Shown: positions 7,555 to 16,359 of the stretch, piece by piece
How the letters are laid out: every line of letters starts with the position of its first letter
Position numbering within the stretch: the stretch's first letter is position 1
Assembly: GCA_034005165.1 (NCBI GenBank)
Contig: JAVEVE010000008.1
Span: 22,353-86,352 of the forward strand
DNA length: 64,000 bases
Direction of reading: 5' to 3'
Source of the DNA: UBA1573 sp034005165
GTDB taxonomy: Bacteria; Pseudomonadota; Alphaproteobacteria; Micavibrionales; Micavibrionaceae
The notes under the pieces: model-generated
What the model saw: only the letters and a program-made list of their open reading frames with translations
Databases searched by the model: none
What the model was told of the DNA's origin: nothing
Translations under genes and position numbers: made by a program

Positions 7555-9177
7555 TTAGGCCAGAATATTATAATGAACTGTGCCTGTCTCGGGGTTCACA
7601 CGAATATTCATTTGAGTCTGCTCGACAGAGGATCCAACATCGTCAAACCCGTCGGCTGCAAAGGCGGAACCACCAATGCCGGATACATTAAAGGATGTAT
7701 TCTGGCGGGACTGTTGCGCTCCATTTTGGTTTTGCCCCATGGCTTCACCGAAAGAGGACCCTCCTTGTGATAAGTCAAAGCTGAGAGATGAATCGTCCAT
7801 TTTTATACCCGCAGATTCCAAAGACTGTTTTAAATTGTGCATATCGCGTTTGAGAATAAGTAATGCATCGTCTGATTCCGCGACAATTCGAACTTTCATA
7901 GCTTCACCTTTTTCCAGACTTAAATGAACTTGAACTTTTCCCAGCTCTGGCGGATCAAGTTCAAGAGAAACCTGTCTGGATTTGATCTCGCCATTCTGAA
8001 CCATATTGGTTAGCGTTGCAGCTACCGTTTGTGTTGCTGTATGCGCTGTTGCCGCAGAGCTGTTGTGAAGAATTGGAGAGGTGTTTTGTTGTTGTAGCAA
8101 GCTATTGAGGCTATTCAGCCCACCGGTTGATAGGGAAGTGTCAAGGAAAGATTGCGATGGGTCACCTCCCAACATAAATCGCGCCGAAGCGCTGGTATCT
8201 GAAGCGCCATCCAGATCCATTGTGCCGCTGATATTTTGTGGTCCGGATGTTCCTGCGGCGGATGTGCCTTGAGTACCTTTACCCGTATTGTTCTGGGCAA
8301 CTTCAAAAGGAGCAAGAGGGGATAGGGCGTCGTCACCTGATGACGGAGAAGCGAATGCAGAAACGGATCGTGCGCGGTCGCTGGCATGCTCGACAATCCC
8401 GATAGGTGCGAACTTGTCTTGCGGATGCCCGCAAAGTAAAGCAGATAATAATGCAGGATCCAGAATCGTATCTTCTTTAGAGAGACCACTGCCATCTTCT
8501 ACTGAAGAAGAGAGGAATATCTCCACACCGTTTGGATCTGTAGATGAACTGTCTGCATTTGATGCAACTGAAACTTCTGTTGATTGAACAGGTTGCAATC
8601 GAACCAGCAGAACCTGAAAATCTGCGATATCGCTATTGTCTGTTGATAATGCACCAGTTGATTTGCCTGCAGAGATACTGCCATCCTGACTTTTTAAAGC
8701 AGCTAATGCAGAAGAGATGGATTGGGCGAGTTCATCCATATTGGCAGGTTGCACAGGAGCAGCCACCAGTAAAACATTCGCGTTTTTCAAAGCATCTGCA
8801 TTACTGCTAACCAATATCGACAACTCATCCAAGGATAAAGTTGCAATGCCGGAGTTATTCAGACCATCAGTCGAGACAGTGGGAGTTCCCGGTGTTAGCG
8901 CTACAAGTATTGAATTCGATAAAAGACCTTGATCATTAAGCTCAGACAAAAGATCCTGAAGATCTGCGTCTTGCCCGAACTCTGAAACAAAATCATTCAA
9001 GGCGTTTTTATCAGGTGTAAAGAGGATGATATTGGCTTTGTTATCTGTTTGAGCTTGGCCATGTAGTAGAGAAAAAATTCCTGCAAAAGCAGCTTGCGCA
9101 CCACCGGCAGAGGAGTTTCCCTCATTGATAGAAGGCAACATGGAAAAACCGGACGCAGGAACAACTGATATAGACAT
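7555..9177 (-). CDS. fliK: FliK, flagellar hook-length control protein
   Basis: A 540-residue protein. The long N-terminal and middle parts are low-complexity (Ser, Ala, Asp, Gln), as in FliK rulers. The C-terminal Flg_hook domain is clear: SRQVSLELDPPELGKVQVHL, then MKVRIVAESDDALLILKRDM and LKQSLESAGIKMDDSSLSF (about residues 395-460). FliK is exported, measures the hook and triggers the export switch via FlhB. It is the last gene of the flgI operon and has a GGAAATATATC ribosome-binding region. A second FliK-like gene occurs at 33853-35964. Confidence 0.93.
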   Translation of the reverse strand: MSISVVPASGFSMLPSINEGNSSAGGAQAAFAGIFSLLHGQAQTDNKANIILFTPDKNALNDFVSEFGQDADLQDLLSELNDQGLLSNSILVALTPGTPTVSTDGLNNSGIATLSLDELSILVSSNADALKNANVLLVAAPVQPANMDELAQSISSALAALKSQDGSISAGKSTGALSTDNSDIADFQVLLVRLQPVQSTEVSVASNADSSSTDPNGVEIFLSSSVEDGSGLSKEDTILDPALLSALLCGHPQDKFAPIGIVEHASDRARSVSAFASPSSGDDALSPLAPFEVAQNNTGKGTQGTSAAGTSGPQNISGTMDLDGASDTSASARFMLGGDPSQSFLDTSLSTGGLNSLNSLLQQQNTSPILHNSSAATAHTATQTVAATLTNMVQNGEIKSRQVSLELDPPELGKVQVHLSLEKGEAMKVRIVAESDDALLILKRDMHNLKQSLESAGIKMDDSSLSFDLSQGGSSFGEAMGQNQNGAQQSRQNTSFNVSGIGGSAFAADGFDDVGSSVEQTQMNIRVNPETGTVHYNILA

Positions 9178-9207
9178 GATATATTTCCTTATATCTTGGA
9201 ATTAAGT

Positions 9208-9699
9208 TTAGACTGCCTCATTAATTGCGGTAGCCAATGGCTTTGCAGAAAGATGTGCATCAATCCTTCCGGTCCTTCCATATCCTTTTCCGCTTTTGTT
9301 TATTTTATCGCGCGCAGCATCAAGAAGGCGTTCCTGAATACGGCGAACACTGCGAATTCGTGCATCGCACTGGCGCTTGGAAATTTCTGCCAGTTCTTGC
9401 AAGGAATCATGAGATGCCAGAATGCGTGATTTTAAAACACCATCACAATTATTCATTTCTTCTTTTCGTTGGGAAATCTCTTCGATTCCTGTTTCACATT
9501 CGCGGACCAGTTTAATTTTTTCAGGCTGAAGAAGTTGGAATTTTCCCATGTCACCGACAGAAAGAACGTCAATTTCTTGAGTGTAGAGAATAACCAGTCT
9601 TTCCATTTTATCCAGAACAGACTGTAATAATCGGTCTGCCGGAAGTCCTGATTTGGCTTGGTCTTGTGCAGTCGCTAGTTTTTGTCTTTTTGGAATCAT
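9208..9699 (-). CDS. FlgN-like flagellar export chaperone
   Basis: A 163-residue, mostly helical protein. The segment LLQSVLDKMERLVILYTQEIDVLSVGDMGKF followed by QPEKIKLVRECE is the FlgN pattern: a helical pair with a turn and a stretch contacting the hook-filament junction proteins. FlgN chaperones FlgK and FlgL. It overlaps the flgJ stop by four bases and precedes fliK. FlgN proteins diverge strongly, so I do not give the symbol. Confidence 0.72.
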   Translation of the reverse strand: MIPKRQKLATAQDQAKSGLPADRLLQSVLDKMERLVILYTQEIDVLSVGDMGKFQLLQPEKIKLVRECETGIEEISQRKEEMNNCDGVLKSRILASHDSLQELAEISKRQCDARIRSVRRIQERLLDAARDKINKSGKGYGRTGRIDAHLSAKPLATAINEAV

Positions 9700-10076
9700 T
9701 CCTGACCTCCTGTACTTAGGGGTGTTTGTTGTGAAAGTGAAGCAGATGGATCTTCCTGATATTTGAGAAGTTCCGCCTGAATATGTTTGGCAAGGCCGAT
9801 GCCGCCCTGATTGGAAATCATTTTGCCGTATTCCTGAACCATCATGCCTCGGAACACCTCTTCGCCTTTTCCTCCGCCGAATGTGTCATCGACCTCGACC
9901 ATTTCAAACATCGGCTTAATCATCTCGGATATGAACACAGCTTCGAAATCTTTTGCGGCTTGCGTAGATTTTTCCAATTTTAGCTTGTCTGCAGAACGGG
10001 AGAGTTTATCGATTGATGCCTGACCTTTAGCGGTCTGGATTAGATCCTGTGTTGCTGTAACGCTGAGGTTTGCCAT
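9696..10076 (-). CDS. flgJ: FlgJ-type rod-binding protein (no muramidase domain)
   Basis: A 126-residue protein with the rod-binding domain only: AAKDFEAVFISEMIKPMFEMV followed by GKGEEVFRGMMVQEYGKMISNQGGIGLAKHIQ. The lytic domain of enterobacterial FlgJ is absent, the normal state in alphaproteobacteria. It acts as a rod scaffold or cap in the periplasm. I choose the ATG at 10076 because GACGGA sits seven bases upstream. A TTG abutting the flgI stop would add five residues. Confidence 0.88.
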   Translation of the reverse strand: MANLSVTATQDLIQTAKGQASIDKLSRSADKLKLEKSTQAAKDFEAVFISEMIKPMFEMVEVDDTFGGGKGEEVFRGMMVQEYGKMISNQGGIGLAKHIQAELLKYQEDPSASLSQQTPLSTGGQE

Positions 10077-10091
10077 GGTTTTTTCCGTCAA

Positions 10092-11255
10092 TTACATCGT
10101 TTCAATTTCAGCCTGCAGGGCGCCGGCTGCTTTGATAGCTTGCAGAATGGTAATAATGTCTCGTGGACCAATCCCAAGCTTGTTGAGTCCTGTTACCAGA
10201 TCTTGCAGTGTTACGCCGCTCTCGAGGATAGCGAGTTTGGCATCAGCCCCTTGATTGACTTGAATATCAGAACGGGGGACAACAACTGTCTCACCATTCT
10301 CGGAAAATGGATTCGGTTGGGACACTTGAGGTGTTTCATTAACTTTAATGGTTAAGCTTCCCTGTGCAATTGCAACAGTACTGACACGAACATCTGCACC
10401 CATCACAATCGTACCGGAGTTTTCATCAATCACCACACGGGCAATCTGGTCAGGTTGGATAGGCAGTTGTTCAATATCTGTTATCAGATCAACCATGCCA
10501 TTCGGATAGCTTGCACCGCGGCGGAGTGTAACTGTTGCATCATTGCTGGCATACGCCAGTTCCGCAGATGTGAAGCCATTAATTGCCTGTGCAATGCGGC
10601 GTGCTGTTGTGAAATCAGGATTTTTTAACGCCAAACGAATCTCATTCAATCCATTCAGGTCATATTCTATTTCGCGTTCAACAATTGCCCCATCAGCGAT
10701 CCGTCCGCGGGTAGGCGTGTTTTGTGTAACCGTTTGGGCATCACCTGATGCAGAGAATCCGGATATTGCAACCGGCCCTTGGGCCACAGCGTAAACTTCT
10801 CCGTCAGCGCCCATCAATGGTGTAACCAGCAATGTACCACCTTGAAGGTTTTTGGCGTCTCCCAATGTCGAGACAGTCACATCAATACGCGATCCTTGGG
10901 TCTGGAATGGAGGCATCGTTGAAGTCACCATAACTGCGGCGACGTTGCCTGTGTTCAGGTTTTCGCCCTTAACATTAACGCCCAGACGTTCAAGCATCGC
11001 AATCAGGGATTGTTGGGTGAAGGGAGAATTATTGAGCTTGTCACCAGTTCCGTTCAAGCCGACAACAAGACCGTAACCGATCAAAACGTTATCGCGAACG
11101 CCTTCGATATTAACTATATCCTTGATACGGGCGGTTGCGGCATTGGCCTGAACCGTTATAGCAGCATAAAAGACTGCCGCAAGCCAAAGACAGGATAAAA
11201 TAATCGTCAACCTCTTGATCAAAGCTATTGATCCTTTGCGTGTTGTTTGTTTCAT
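10092..11255 (-). CDS. flgI: FlgI, flagellar P-ring protein
   Basis: A 387-residue periplasmic protein that forms the P ring around the rod in peptidoglycan. A signal peptide (LTIILSCLWLAAVFYAAITVQANA) precedes ARIKDIVNIEGVRDNVLIGYGLVVGLNGTGD, the hallmark opening of FlgI. The C-terminus has LQDLVTGLNKLGIGPRDIITILQAIKAAGALQAEIE. I place the start at the ATG with GGGTGG six bases upstream; ATG 11273 and TTG 11285 are longer alternatives. It is the first gene of the flgI-flgJ-flgN-fliK operon, behind a sigma-54 promoter. Confidence 0.95.
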   Translation of the reverse strand: MKQTTRKGSIALIKRLTIILSCLWLAAVFYAAITVQANAATARIKDIVNIEGVRDNVLIGYGLVVGLNGTGDKLNNSPFTQQSLIAMLERLGVNVKGENLNTGNVAAVMVTSTMPPFQTQGSRIDVTVSTLGDAKNLQGGTLLVTPLMGADGEVYAVAQGPVAISGFSASGDAQTVTQNTPTRGRIADGAIVEREIEYDLNGLNEIRLALKNPDFTTARRIAQAINGFTSAELAYASNDATVTLRRGASYPNGMVDLITDIEQLPIQPDQIARVVIDENSGTIVMGADVRVSTVAIAQGSLTIKVNETPQVSQPNPFSENGETVVVPRSDIQVNQGADAKLAILESGVTLQDLVTGLNKLGIGPRDIITILQAIKAAGALQAEIETM

Positions 11256-11324
11256 CGTTGCCACCCGTTTCATTGGTATTTTCAATATTCTTCTCTTTAA
11301 GTGAGACCTATCCGACAGATACTA

Positions 11325-11340
11325 TGCGAGAACCATGCCA
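11325..11340 (-). promoter_or_regulatory. Sigma-54 promoter of the flgI operon
   Basis: The minus strand reads TGGCATGGTTCTCGCA, with the invariant GG and GC separated by ten bases. The predicted transcript start lies about 40-60 bases before flgI. The 16 bases are identical to the site before flgB. Confidence 0.82.
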
Positions 11341-11462
11341 ATTAGGATATTGTTGTATTTCAAAGGGATAGGATAGATATGCGACTGGGCAAAACTTGCC
11401 GAATGATTGGCACGGAAATTTTTGTTATAATGGAATAGAAGGGGACAAAAAGGAGAATATCC

Positions 11463-11912
11463 ATGAAAATCCAAGGGCCGGATCAGACCAACAAGGCATC
11501 GTCGACTAAGAAATCATCCAAATCGGGATCTGCCGGATCTTCGAGTTTTGGGGCTTTGATTGGAGGAAGCGAAGCTGAAGCCCCCGCGCACACGGCTGCT
11601 GCCAGCGCGATTGCAGGTATAGATGCTCTTTTATTGGTTCAGGAATCAGAAGACCCGACAGAACGAGCTGCACGCAAGCGTATGAATGAGCGTGCCGGTG
11701 ACCTGTTGGGGCAGTTGGATAAGATTAAAATAGGGATGTTAACCGGAACATTGTCTGTTGGAAATCTGATCGATATTGCCGATGTCGTTGCATCCCATCG
11801 AGAAAAGCTCAAAGACCCGCAACTCAGTGCTTTGCTGGATGAAATCGACCTCAGGGCACAGATTGAAATCGCAAAAATGAAGATGGCCCTTGAGGCCTCG
11901 ACGATGTTTTAG
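11463..11912 (+). CDS. fliX: FliX, flagellar assembly regulator
   Basis: A 149-residue protein with a disordered Ser/Lys-rich start (residues 1-45), then the conserved part: AAASAIAGIDALLLVQE, RKRMNERAGDLLGQLDKIKIGMLTG and DEIDLRAQIEIAKMKM. In Caulobacter FliX is a membrane-associated factor that couples completion of early flagellar structures to the activity of FlbD. FlbD is encoded at the left edge of this window. It is divergent from flgI and has AAAGGAGA as ribosome binding site. Confidence 0.92.
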   Translation: MKIQGPDQTNKASSTKKSSKSGSAGSSSFGALIGGSEAEAPAHTAAASAIAGIDALLLVQESEDPTERAARKRMNERAGDLLGQLDKIKIGMLTGTLSVGNLIDIADVVASHREKLKDPQLSALLDEIDLRAQIEIAKMKMALEASTMF

Positions 11913-12050
11913 GGAAAATGTTATCTAAAATAGCCGAATTTAAGTGGATGAACGTATGCGTAGGGCGCATACGGACTTGTAATTTGTCTTGAAATTGCAT
12001 AATTTTCTGCTCACTTTTTAACTCTTGCTCTAGTATAGAAGGTAGTAAGT

Positions 12051-12482
12051 ATGTCCAAAGCAGGTAGCGCGCTCGTTCCTCAGAATTATAAGCCGACGGA
12101 CGATGAAGAGTTCATGAATCCGGTTATGAAGGAGTATTTCCGTCAGAAACTGATTGCGTGGAGAGAAGAACTCTTGAAAGAGTCGGAAGGAACCATCCAC
12201 AACACATTGCAAAGTACGGAATTGCAAAAGCCTGACTTGGCTGACCGAGCTTCTGCCGAGACGGATCATGCTCTGGAACTAAGAACTCGCGACCGTGAAC
12301 GTAAGCTCATTACCAAGATTAACGAAGCTTTGCTGCGTATTGATGATGATACATACGGATATTGCGAAGAAACCGGCGAGCCGATTACTGTAGGCCGTCT
12401 TGATGCACGTCCAATCGCAACCTTGTCTCTAGAGGCTCAAGAGCGTCATGAGCGCATGGAACGCACCCACCGCGATGAGTAA
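12051..12482 (+). CDS. dksA: DksA, RNA polymerase-binding transcription factor
   Basis: A 143-residue protein with a coiled-coil arm (about residues 20-85) and the conserved tail YGYCEETGEPITVGRLDARPIATLSLEAQERHE. The zinc-finger region keeps one cysteine in YGYCEETG and lacks the other canonical cysteines, as in alphaproteobacterial DksA. DksA binds in the secondary channel of RNA polymerase and, with ppGpp, adjusts rRNA and biosynthetic promoters. It is followed by a terminator. The gene downstream of fliX is often dksA in this group. Confidence 0.95.
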   Translation: MSKAGSALVPQNYKPTDDEEFMNPVMKEYFRQKLIAWREELLKESEGTIHNTLQSTELQKPDLADRASAETDHALELRTRDRERKLITKINEALLRIDDDTYGYCEETGEPITVGRLDARPIATLSLEAQERHERMERTHRDE

Positions 12483-12520
12483 TCTGCGCGTATAGTGCTA
12501 AATACAGAATGCAGAATTTA

Positions 12521-12557
12521 AACGCCCCTTTCTAATACGGAGAGGGGCGTTATCTTT
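12521..12557 (+). terminator. Terminator after dksA
   Basis: Stem AACGCCCCTT pairs with AGAGGGGCGTT around an 11-base loop, followed by ATCTTT. It lies 40 bases past the dksA stop. Confidence 0.75.
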
Positions 12558-12664
12558 AGTCTGTTTCCTATTTGCTAATTTTTAATTGCTATAGTTGCAT
12601 ATCCGCATAATATATAGTATTATGGTAAAAATTAAAAAGATGGTCTCAAAAGGATTGGTGTGTG

Positions 12665-13555
12665 ATGGCAGAAGAAAAAAAGAAAAAAACAGAAGCTCCG
12701 ATGGCTCCGTCTGGAGGTATAGCACCTGAACCTCAGACCATAGGCAAGACTGAGTCATTCTCCAGCGGCATCAAAGATTTTATTACGAACTTTTTAAAAA
12801 ACACAGGTCTGGACAAGATAATCGACAAGATCAAGGAGGCTTTGGGCATGGAAGCAAAATCTAAACCTGAAACACACGGTGGAAAGCCGGAAAAATCCCC
12901 GGGAGCTGAAACCTCTGCCAAGCCGGCCGAGCCAGGGGCATCACCAAAACCATCGCCTGAAGTCGCTCCGTCCCAACGACCAGTCGCAGCTCCTGCGCCT
13001 GCAGAGACCGCATCTAACCCGAAAATTGTAGAGGTAGAAGTCAAAGACCCTGACTTGAAAAAATTTTACGACAGTCTTTCACCTGAACAAGTGGAAATGC
13101 AAAAGCGCATCGCTGAATTGGGGGGGAGTGAGTCTCTTGGTGAACCCAAGGGGATAGAGCCGGGCCTCCCTGCTTCAATCTATACTCTTGAAAAGAACTT
13201 GGGAGCAGAGAAATATGATGGTCCATTCTATTCTAAGGATGTGAAGCGTTTTCAATATGAGCCATCTGAAGAGGTCAACAGACTTGCTAAAGAATTCGAA
13301 GAGTCTCTGACACCAGATCAAAAAGCTTTATTCAATAAATATAGCGATAAGGCTCACAGGGAATTGAGAGAAGGCTACGACCGAGGTATGAACCCTTATA
13401 CCGCACCAGTGCTGCGCACGGGGCAGACAGATGAGTTTTCCAAATTACTTCGAGAAAATATGAGTGAAGTAACAAGTCCTTCTACAGGGTTTAAACAGGG
13501 GGGACCTTCTGTCACAGTTGAACCTGGTATCAAAACTATTATGTCAGGACCATAA
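12665..13555 (+). CDS. Unrecognised Pro/Ala/Lys-rich cytoplasmic protein
   Basis: A 296-residue protein without signal peptide or membrane segment. Residues 1-30 are lysine-rich. Residues about 32-63 form an amphipathic helix (GIKDFITNFLKNTGLDKIIDKIKEAL). Residues 65-120 are a Pro/Ala/Lys linker, and the last 170 residues are charged and predicted mixed helix. It is monocistronic between two terminators. The start follows AAAGGA with a good spacing; a GTG one codon earlier is less likely. I recognise no family. Linker plus terminal modules suggests a scaffolding or secreted-effector-like shape, which is speculation. Confidence 0.6.
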   Translation: MAEEKKKKTEAPMAPSGGIAPEPQTIGKTESFSSGIKDFITNFLKNTGLDKIIDKIKEALGMEAKSKPETHGGKPEKSPGAETSAKPAEPGASPKPSPEVAPSQRPVAAPAPAETASNPKIVEVEVKDPDLKKFYDSLSPEQVEMQKRIAELGGSESLGEPKGIEPGLPASIYTLEKNLGAEKYDGPFYSKDVKRFQYEPSEEVNRLAKEFEESLTPDQKALFNKYSDKAHRELREGYDRGMNPYTAPVLRTGQTDEFSKLLRENMSEVTSPSTGFKQGGPSVTVEPGIKTIMSGP

Positions 13556-13580
13556 TTTGGTCAGACAAAGAACGAAGAAA

Positions 13581-13619
13581 ATAAACAAAACGCGGAAATA
13601 TTTTCCGCGTTTTGTTTAT
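13581..13619. terminator. Strong bidirectional terminator
   Basis: A perfect 18-base inverted repeat (13581-13598 and 13602-13619) with core AACGCGGAAA and a three-base loop, ending in a T-rich tract on both strands. It separates the 296-residue gene from the converging 57-residue gene, whose stop codon overlaps its right arm. Confidence 0.9.
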
Positions 13620-13789
13620 TTATCCTGCGTGTCTTCTGAATCTTTCTCTTCTAGGGCTCGTTTGAGAATATCAGGAATATTGCCCTTGGAAATCTCGGCA
13701 GATAAATGCCTCTCCAGAATAGCAGGATCATCCTCGCGCATTGGCTTTTTGCCTATAGACCAGAGTAATTTATCGCGTTCTTTTCCCAT
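13616..13789 (-). CDS. Small charged protein (57 residues) downstream of twin-GGDEF gene
   Basis: The frame opens MGKERDKLLWSIGKKP and continues with a charged helical stretch (ILERHLSAEISKGNIPDILKR) and an acidic tail (KDSEDTQDK). It is preceded by a perfect AGGAGG seven to eight bases upstream. It lies 21 bases after the stop of the twin-GGDEF gene on the same strand, so the two are probably one transcript. Its stop falls inside the shared terminator. No family is recognised. It may be a partner or regulator of the GGDEF protein. Confidence 0.7.
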   Translation of the reverse strand: MGKERDKLLWSIGKKPMREDDPAILERHLSAEISKGNIPDILKRALEEKDSEDTQDK

Positions 13790-13810
13790 AACAACCTCCT
13801 GTTTTCTGCC

Positions 13811-16078
13811 CTATTTCCCGAGTTTTCTCTCGCCAGATATGCCTGACGGATGTGACGTTTCCTGAATATCTTGTACTGGAGATTCATCCCCTAGTGCGCT
13901 ACGGCTAAATCCAGCCCCTAGACCGTTTTGGGGCAAGGTAATTGGTGGAGAAGTTTGAGATGCGGAAGAAAAATGATCTTGAATATGTGTTGGAGATTTT
14001 TCTTCCAAAGAAAGGGCCATCTTTTTCTCGCGGAACTGGGATACTTTTTCTGATAGCGCATCTCTCTGCTTTTGCAGATAAAAACCCGCAGATTTACCAT
14101 TCAGTTCAACTGGGCTGGAGTGCGTGATGACATCAATTCCGCTTATGTTTCGCTCTTTTTTAATGTCTTTTATGTCCTCAAAAGTAAGGCCCTCCAAGGC
14201 TGAACGTGCTTGAGGGCTCAGGATAATTCCTTTCCTGTCCATAAACTCAATAATCTGAGTGGATGAAAACAGTCGTGTATTTTCTGCAATATCCCGTTCG
14301 ATTTGAAGCACTGTCTCTGAAGCTAGAGGTGTAGTCACACCTTCTGCAGTTTTGATTATGGGCTTTAAAATCATATGAAATTCTGCTCCACCATAATGTG
14401 CAATCTGATAGTCTGAAGACCTGACACCATTGAATTGCATGGCATTGCGAATAATATTCTGTGTCATTTCAAGAAGCACCGCATTGGCCCCATCATGCCC
14501 GAGCGCATCATTCAGCCCACCAAGATTGTGAAATGACGTGCTCACTGTATAAGGAGTAAGATGGCCCACGCGCAATTTGTGTTCGATCTCCTTTGTATCT
14601 TGAACGAAATAATCAAGTGTTTCCGGAAGATCGTTTGGCATCCAAACACCAGCTGCAGGATCAAGCGGAGTCATGCGGTATGCATAGTCACGCACCAGAT
14701 TACGTTCGAACATGTCCTGAATGTCAATCGCCCGCCGCTGTAATTCTTCTTCTAGGGCAACTGCTCTTCGAGCTGCCGGAGTCGAAAATAAAGGGAGTGT
14801 CGCCGTAGGATTTTTTAAAAATTCAGGAACCTCTGATTTAAATACAGAGAGTTTCATAGACTCTATTTCAGAAATATTTTGTTCCATATAGCTATTCCGA
14901 TCGGCAATAGAAAAACTTGCCTGAGGCTTGTAACGATCAAAATAAGCCTTGCGCCTTTGGGATGCTTTTAACGCGCCTTCCAGAGCATGCGCTATAGCTT
15001 CCTGAATATCCTGATCGGGGCCTTCCGGTTTCATGAAGGGGGTTTGATTGAAAATCTGGGTAAATGCCAGACGGAGGGTTGTATAATCAATTGTTCCGTT
15101 TCTGTCATGCCCCAAGACAAGTTTGTTTGCTTTAATAGCCAAATCAGCTTCTTCAACAACATGAGCCGGATCAATCGACTTCATGTTAACCAACGCAACA
15201 GAAGCTCCAAAGCCTCTCTTCAGCGGATCATTCGGTGCTTTGAGGTGAGGATGGTCGTGTAACCCGAGTTTGGCCATATGGAGTTCTATGGACTGATTTA
15301 TACGAAGCTCGACTGCAGTATAATTTTTAGGATCAATTCCTGATACAATTAAACGCAGCTCATCTCCTCCCGCGCGAACTGGTAGGATCTTTGCTCCATC
15401 GGGCAAAATCTCCTGAACATCACGTTCGATAGAGAGTGCAATCAATTTCGCAGTCTTGTCCGTGAGCTTGAATGCTTCACTTTGCGTCTCCCGGAAGAGG
15501 GAAATCATCTGCTGACTCTTGGGATCTGTGCGTCTAAATAATGCCTCAAAAGCCTGAGGAGTTTCAGCCTTACTCTTGATGAGGTTTATTAAATCAGCGG
15601 CAAGTGGGTCAGCATGTTCTTCAAGAAGTTTTATCTGGTGGAAATCATTTGTTCCTCCCATATTGGAATAATCAACTTCAATCATTGCTACATGCTGTGT
15701 GTTAAGGCGCGCAAATAGATGCCCTAAAGCAGATGACAGGCCCAGATGTGGTTTCTGCATGTATCCGGTCATAGTATCCGGAATAAAACGCCCGTGGTCC
15801 ATTTCGGTAAACAGTGCCCACAATGCAGGGTTTTCATTCCCCATGTATTTTTTGGTGAGTTGCGCACGCAATTCGGCCGGATGCAGCAATCCGTCCGCTT
15901 TCATAATCTCTTGAATATCTTTTAAGACTTGTTCGGCAGATATGGGGACATTTGGAGGGAATTGCCCGGATTGAATTCCTTGCACAGGCTCAACAAAGCT
16001 ATTCAAAAAGGACTGTAATTCCTTTTTGTAGAATAGGCCCTGTAGCTCAGGCAAAATGTCTGGTACTGTCTCAGACAC
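13811..16078 (-). CDS. Large cytoplasmic protein with two GGDEF-like domains, the second degenerate
   Basis: A 755-residue protein without signal or membrane helices. Residues about 125-335 look like a GGDEF domain: VDYSN..GGTND near 135-145, RAGGDEL at 235-241, and GFGASVALVNMK...VEEADLAIKANK at 289-319. An insert of roughly 70 residues lies before the GGDEL loop. Residues about 505-580 form a second copy: LGGLNDALGHDG at 519-530 and HYGGAEF at 561-567. There the metal-binding Asp of the first motif is replaced and GG(D/E)EF has become GGAEF, so this copy is probably inactive. An RSSD at 553-556 resembles an inhibitory c-di-GMP site but is one residue out of register. It probably makes or binds a cyclic dinucleotide. 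It lies among flagellar operons and is followed by a 57-residue gene. Confidence 0.75.
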   Translation of the reverse strand: MSETVPDILPELQGLFYKKELQSFLNSFVEPVQGIQSGQFPPNVPISAEQVLKDIQEIMKADGLLHPAELRAQLTKKYMGNENPALWALFTEMDHGRFIPDTMTGYMQKPHLGLSSALGHLFARLNTQHVAMIEVDYSNMGGTNDFHQIKLLEEHADPLAADLINLIKSKAETPQAFEALFRRTDPKSQQMISLFRETQSEAFKLTDKTAKLIALSIERDVQEILPDGAKILPVRAGGDELRLIVSGIDPKNYTAVELRINQSIELHMAKLGLHDHPHLKAPNDPLKRGFGASVALVNMKSIDPAHVVEEADLAIKANKLVLGHDRNGTIDYTTLRLAFTQIFNQTPFMKPEGPDQDIQEAIAHALEGALKASQRRKAYFDRYKPQASFSIADRNSYMEQNISEIESMKLSVFKSEVPEFLKNPTATLPLFSTPAARRAVALEEELQRRAIDIQDMFERNLVRDYAYRMTPLDPAAGVWMPNDLPETLDYFVQDTKEIEHKLRVGHLTPYTVSTSFHNLGGLNDALGHDGANAVLLEMTQNIIRNAMQFNGVRSSDYQIAHYGGAEFHMILKPIIKTAEGVTTPLASETVLQIERDIAENTRLFSSTQIIEFMDRKGIILSPQARSALEGLTFEDIKDIKKERNISGIDVITHSSPVELNGKSAGFYLQKQRDALSEKVSQFREKKMALSLEEKSPTHIQDHFSSASQTSPPITLPQNGLGAGFSRSALGDESPVQDIQETSHPSGISGERKLGK

Positions 16079-16122
16079 GAAATAATCCCTCTATAGGTAT
16101 TCAGCCAATTTTTTTTCTTACA

Positions 16123-16143
16123 TATTATAGGCGTATTATAGGC
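16123..16143 (-). promoter_or_regulatory. Tandem -10-like repeat upstream of twin-GGDEF gene
   Basis: The minus strand carries GCCTATAATA twice, 11 bases apart. Each copy contains TATAAT. They lie 45-65 bases before the start codon. No good -35 is visible for either, so an activator-dependent or dual promoter is possible. Confidence 0.4.
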
Positions 16144-16252
16144 TGACGCGATTAAATATTGGTTATTTTATCAGAGTTTAGCGGAGTATAGGGTAAAAGA
16201 GCTGGGAAATGGAAGGATTTCCATGAAATTCGTAAAACGGACAGTTAATCGA

Positions 16253-16287
16253 GAAAAAAAGAGCCAGCAGTCTTGCGACTGGCTGGC
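16253..16287 (-). terminator. Terminator after flgH
   Basis: On the minus strand, GCCAGCCAGTC-GCAA-GACTGCTGGC (one bulge) is followed by TCTTTTTTT. It ends the flgF-flgG-flgA-flgH operon. Confidence 0.85.
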
Positions 16288-16359
16288 GGGGAGTTGGGTG
16301 GGTAAGGGTAAATCAGTAACTCATGAACTCTAAAATATTCAGGTTTTTACTCGCCGAAA

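Noticed and set aside
11404..11432. TGGCACG-like sequence upstream of fliX as a sigma-54 site
   Set aside because: The -24 half fits but no GC follows at the required ten-base spacing.
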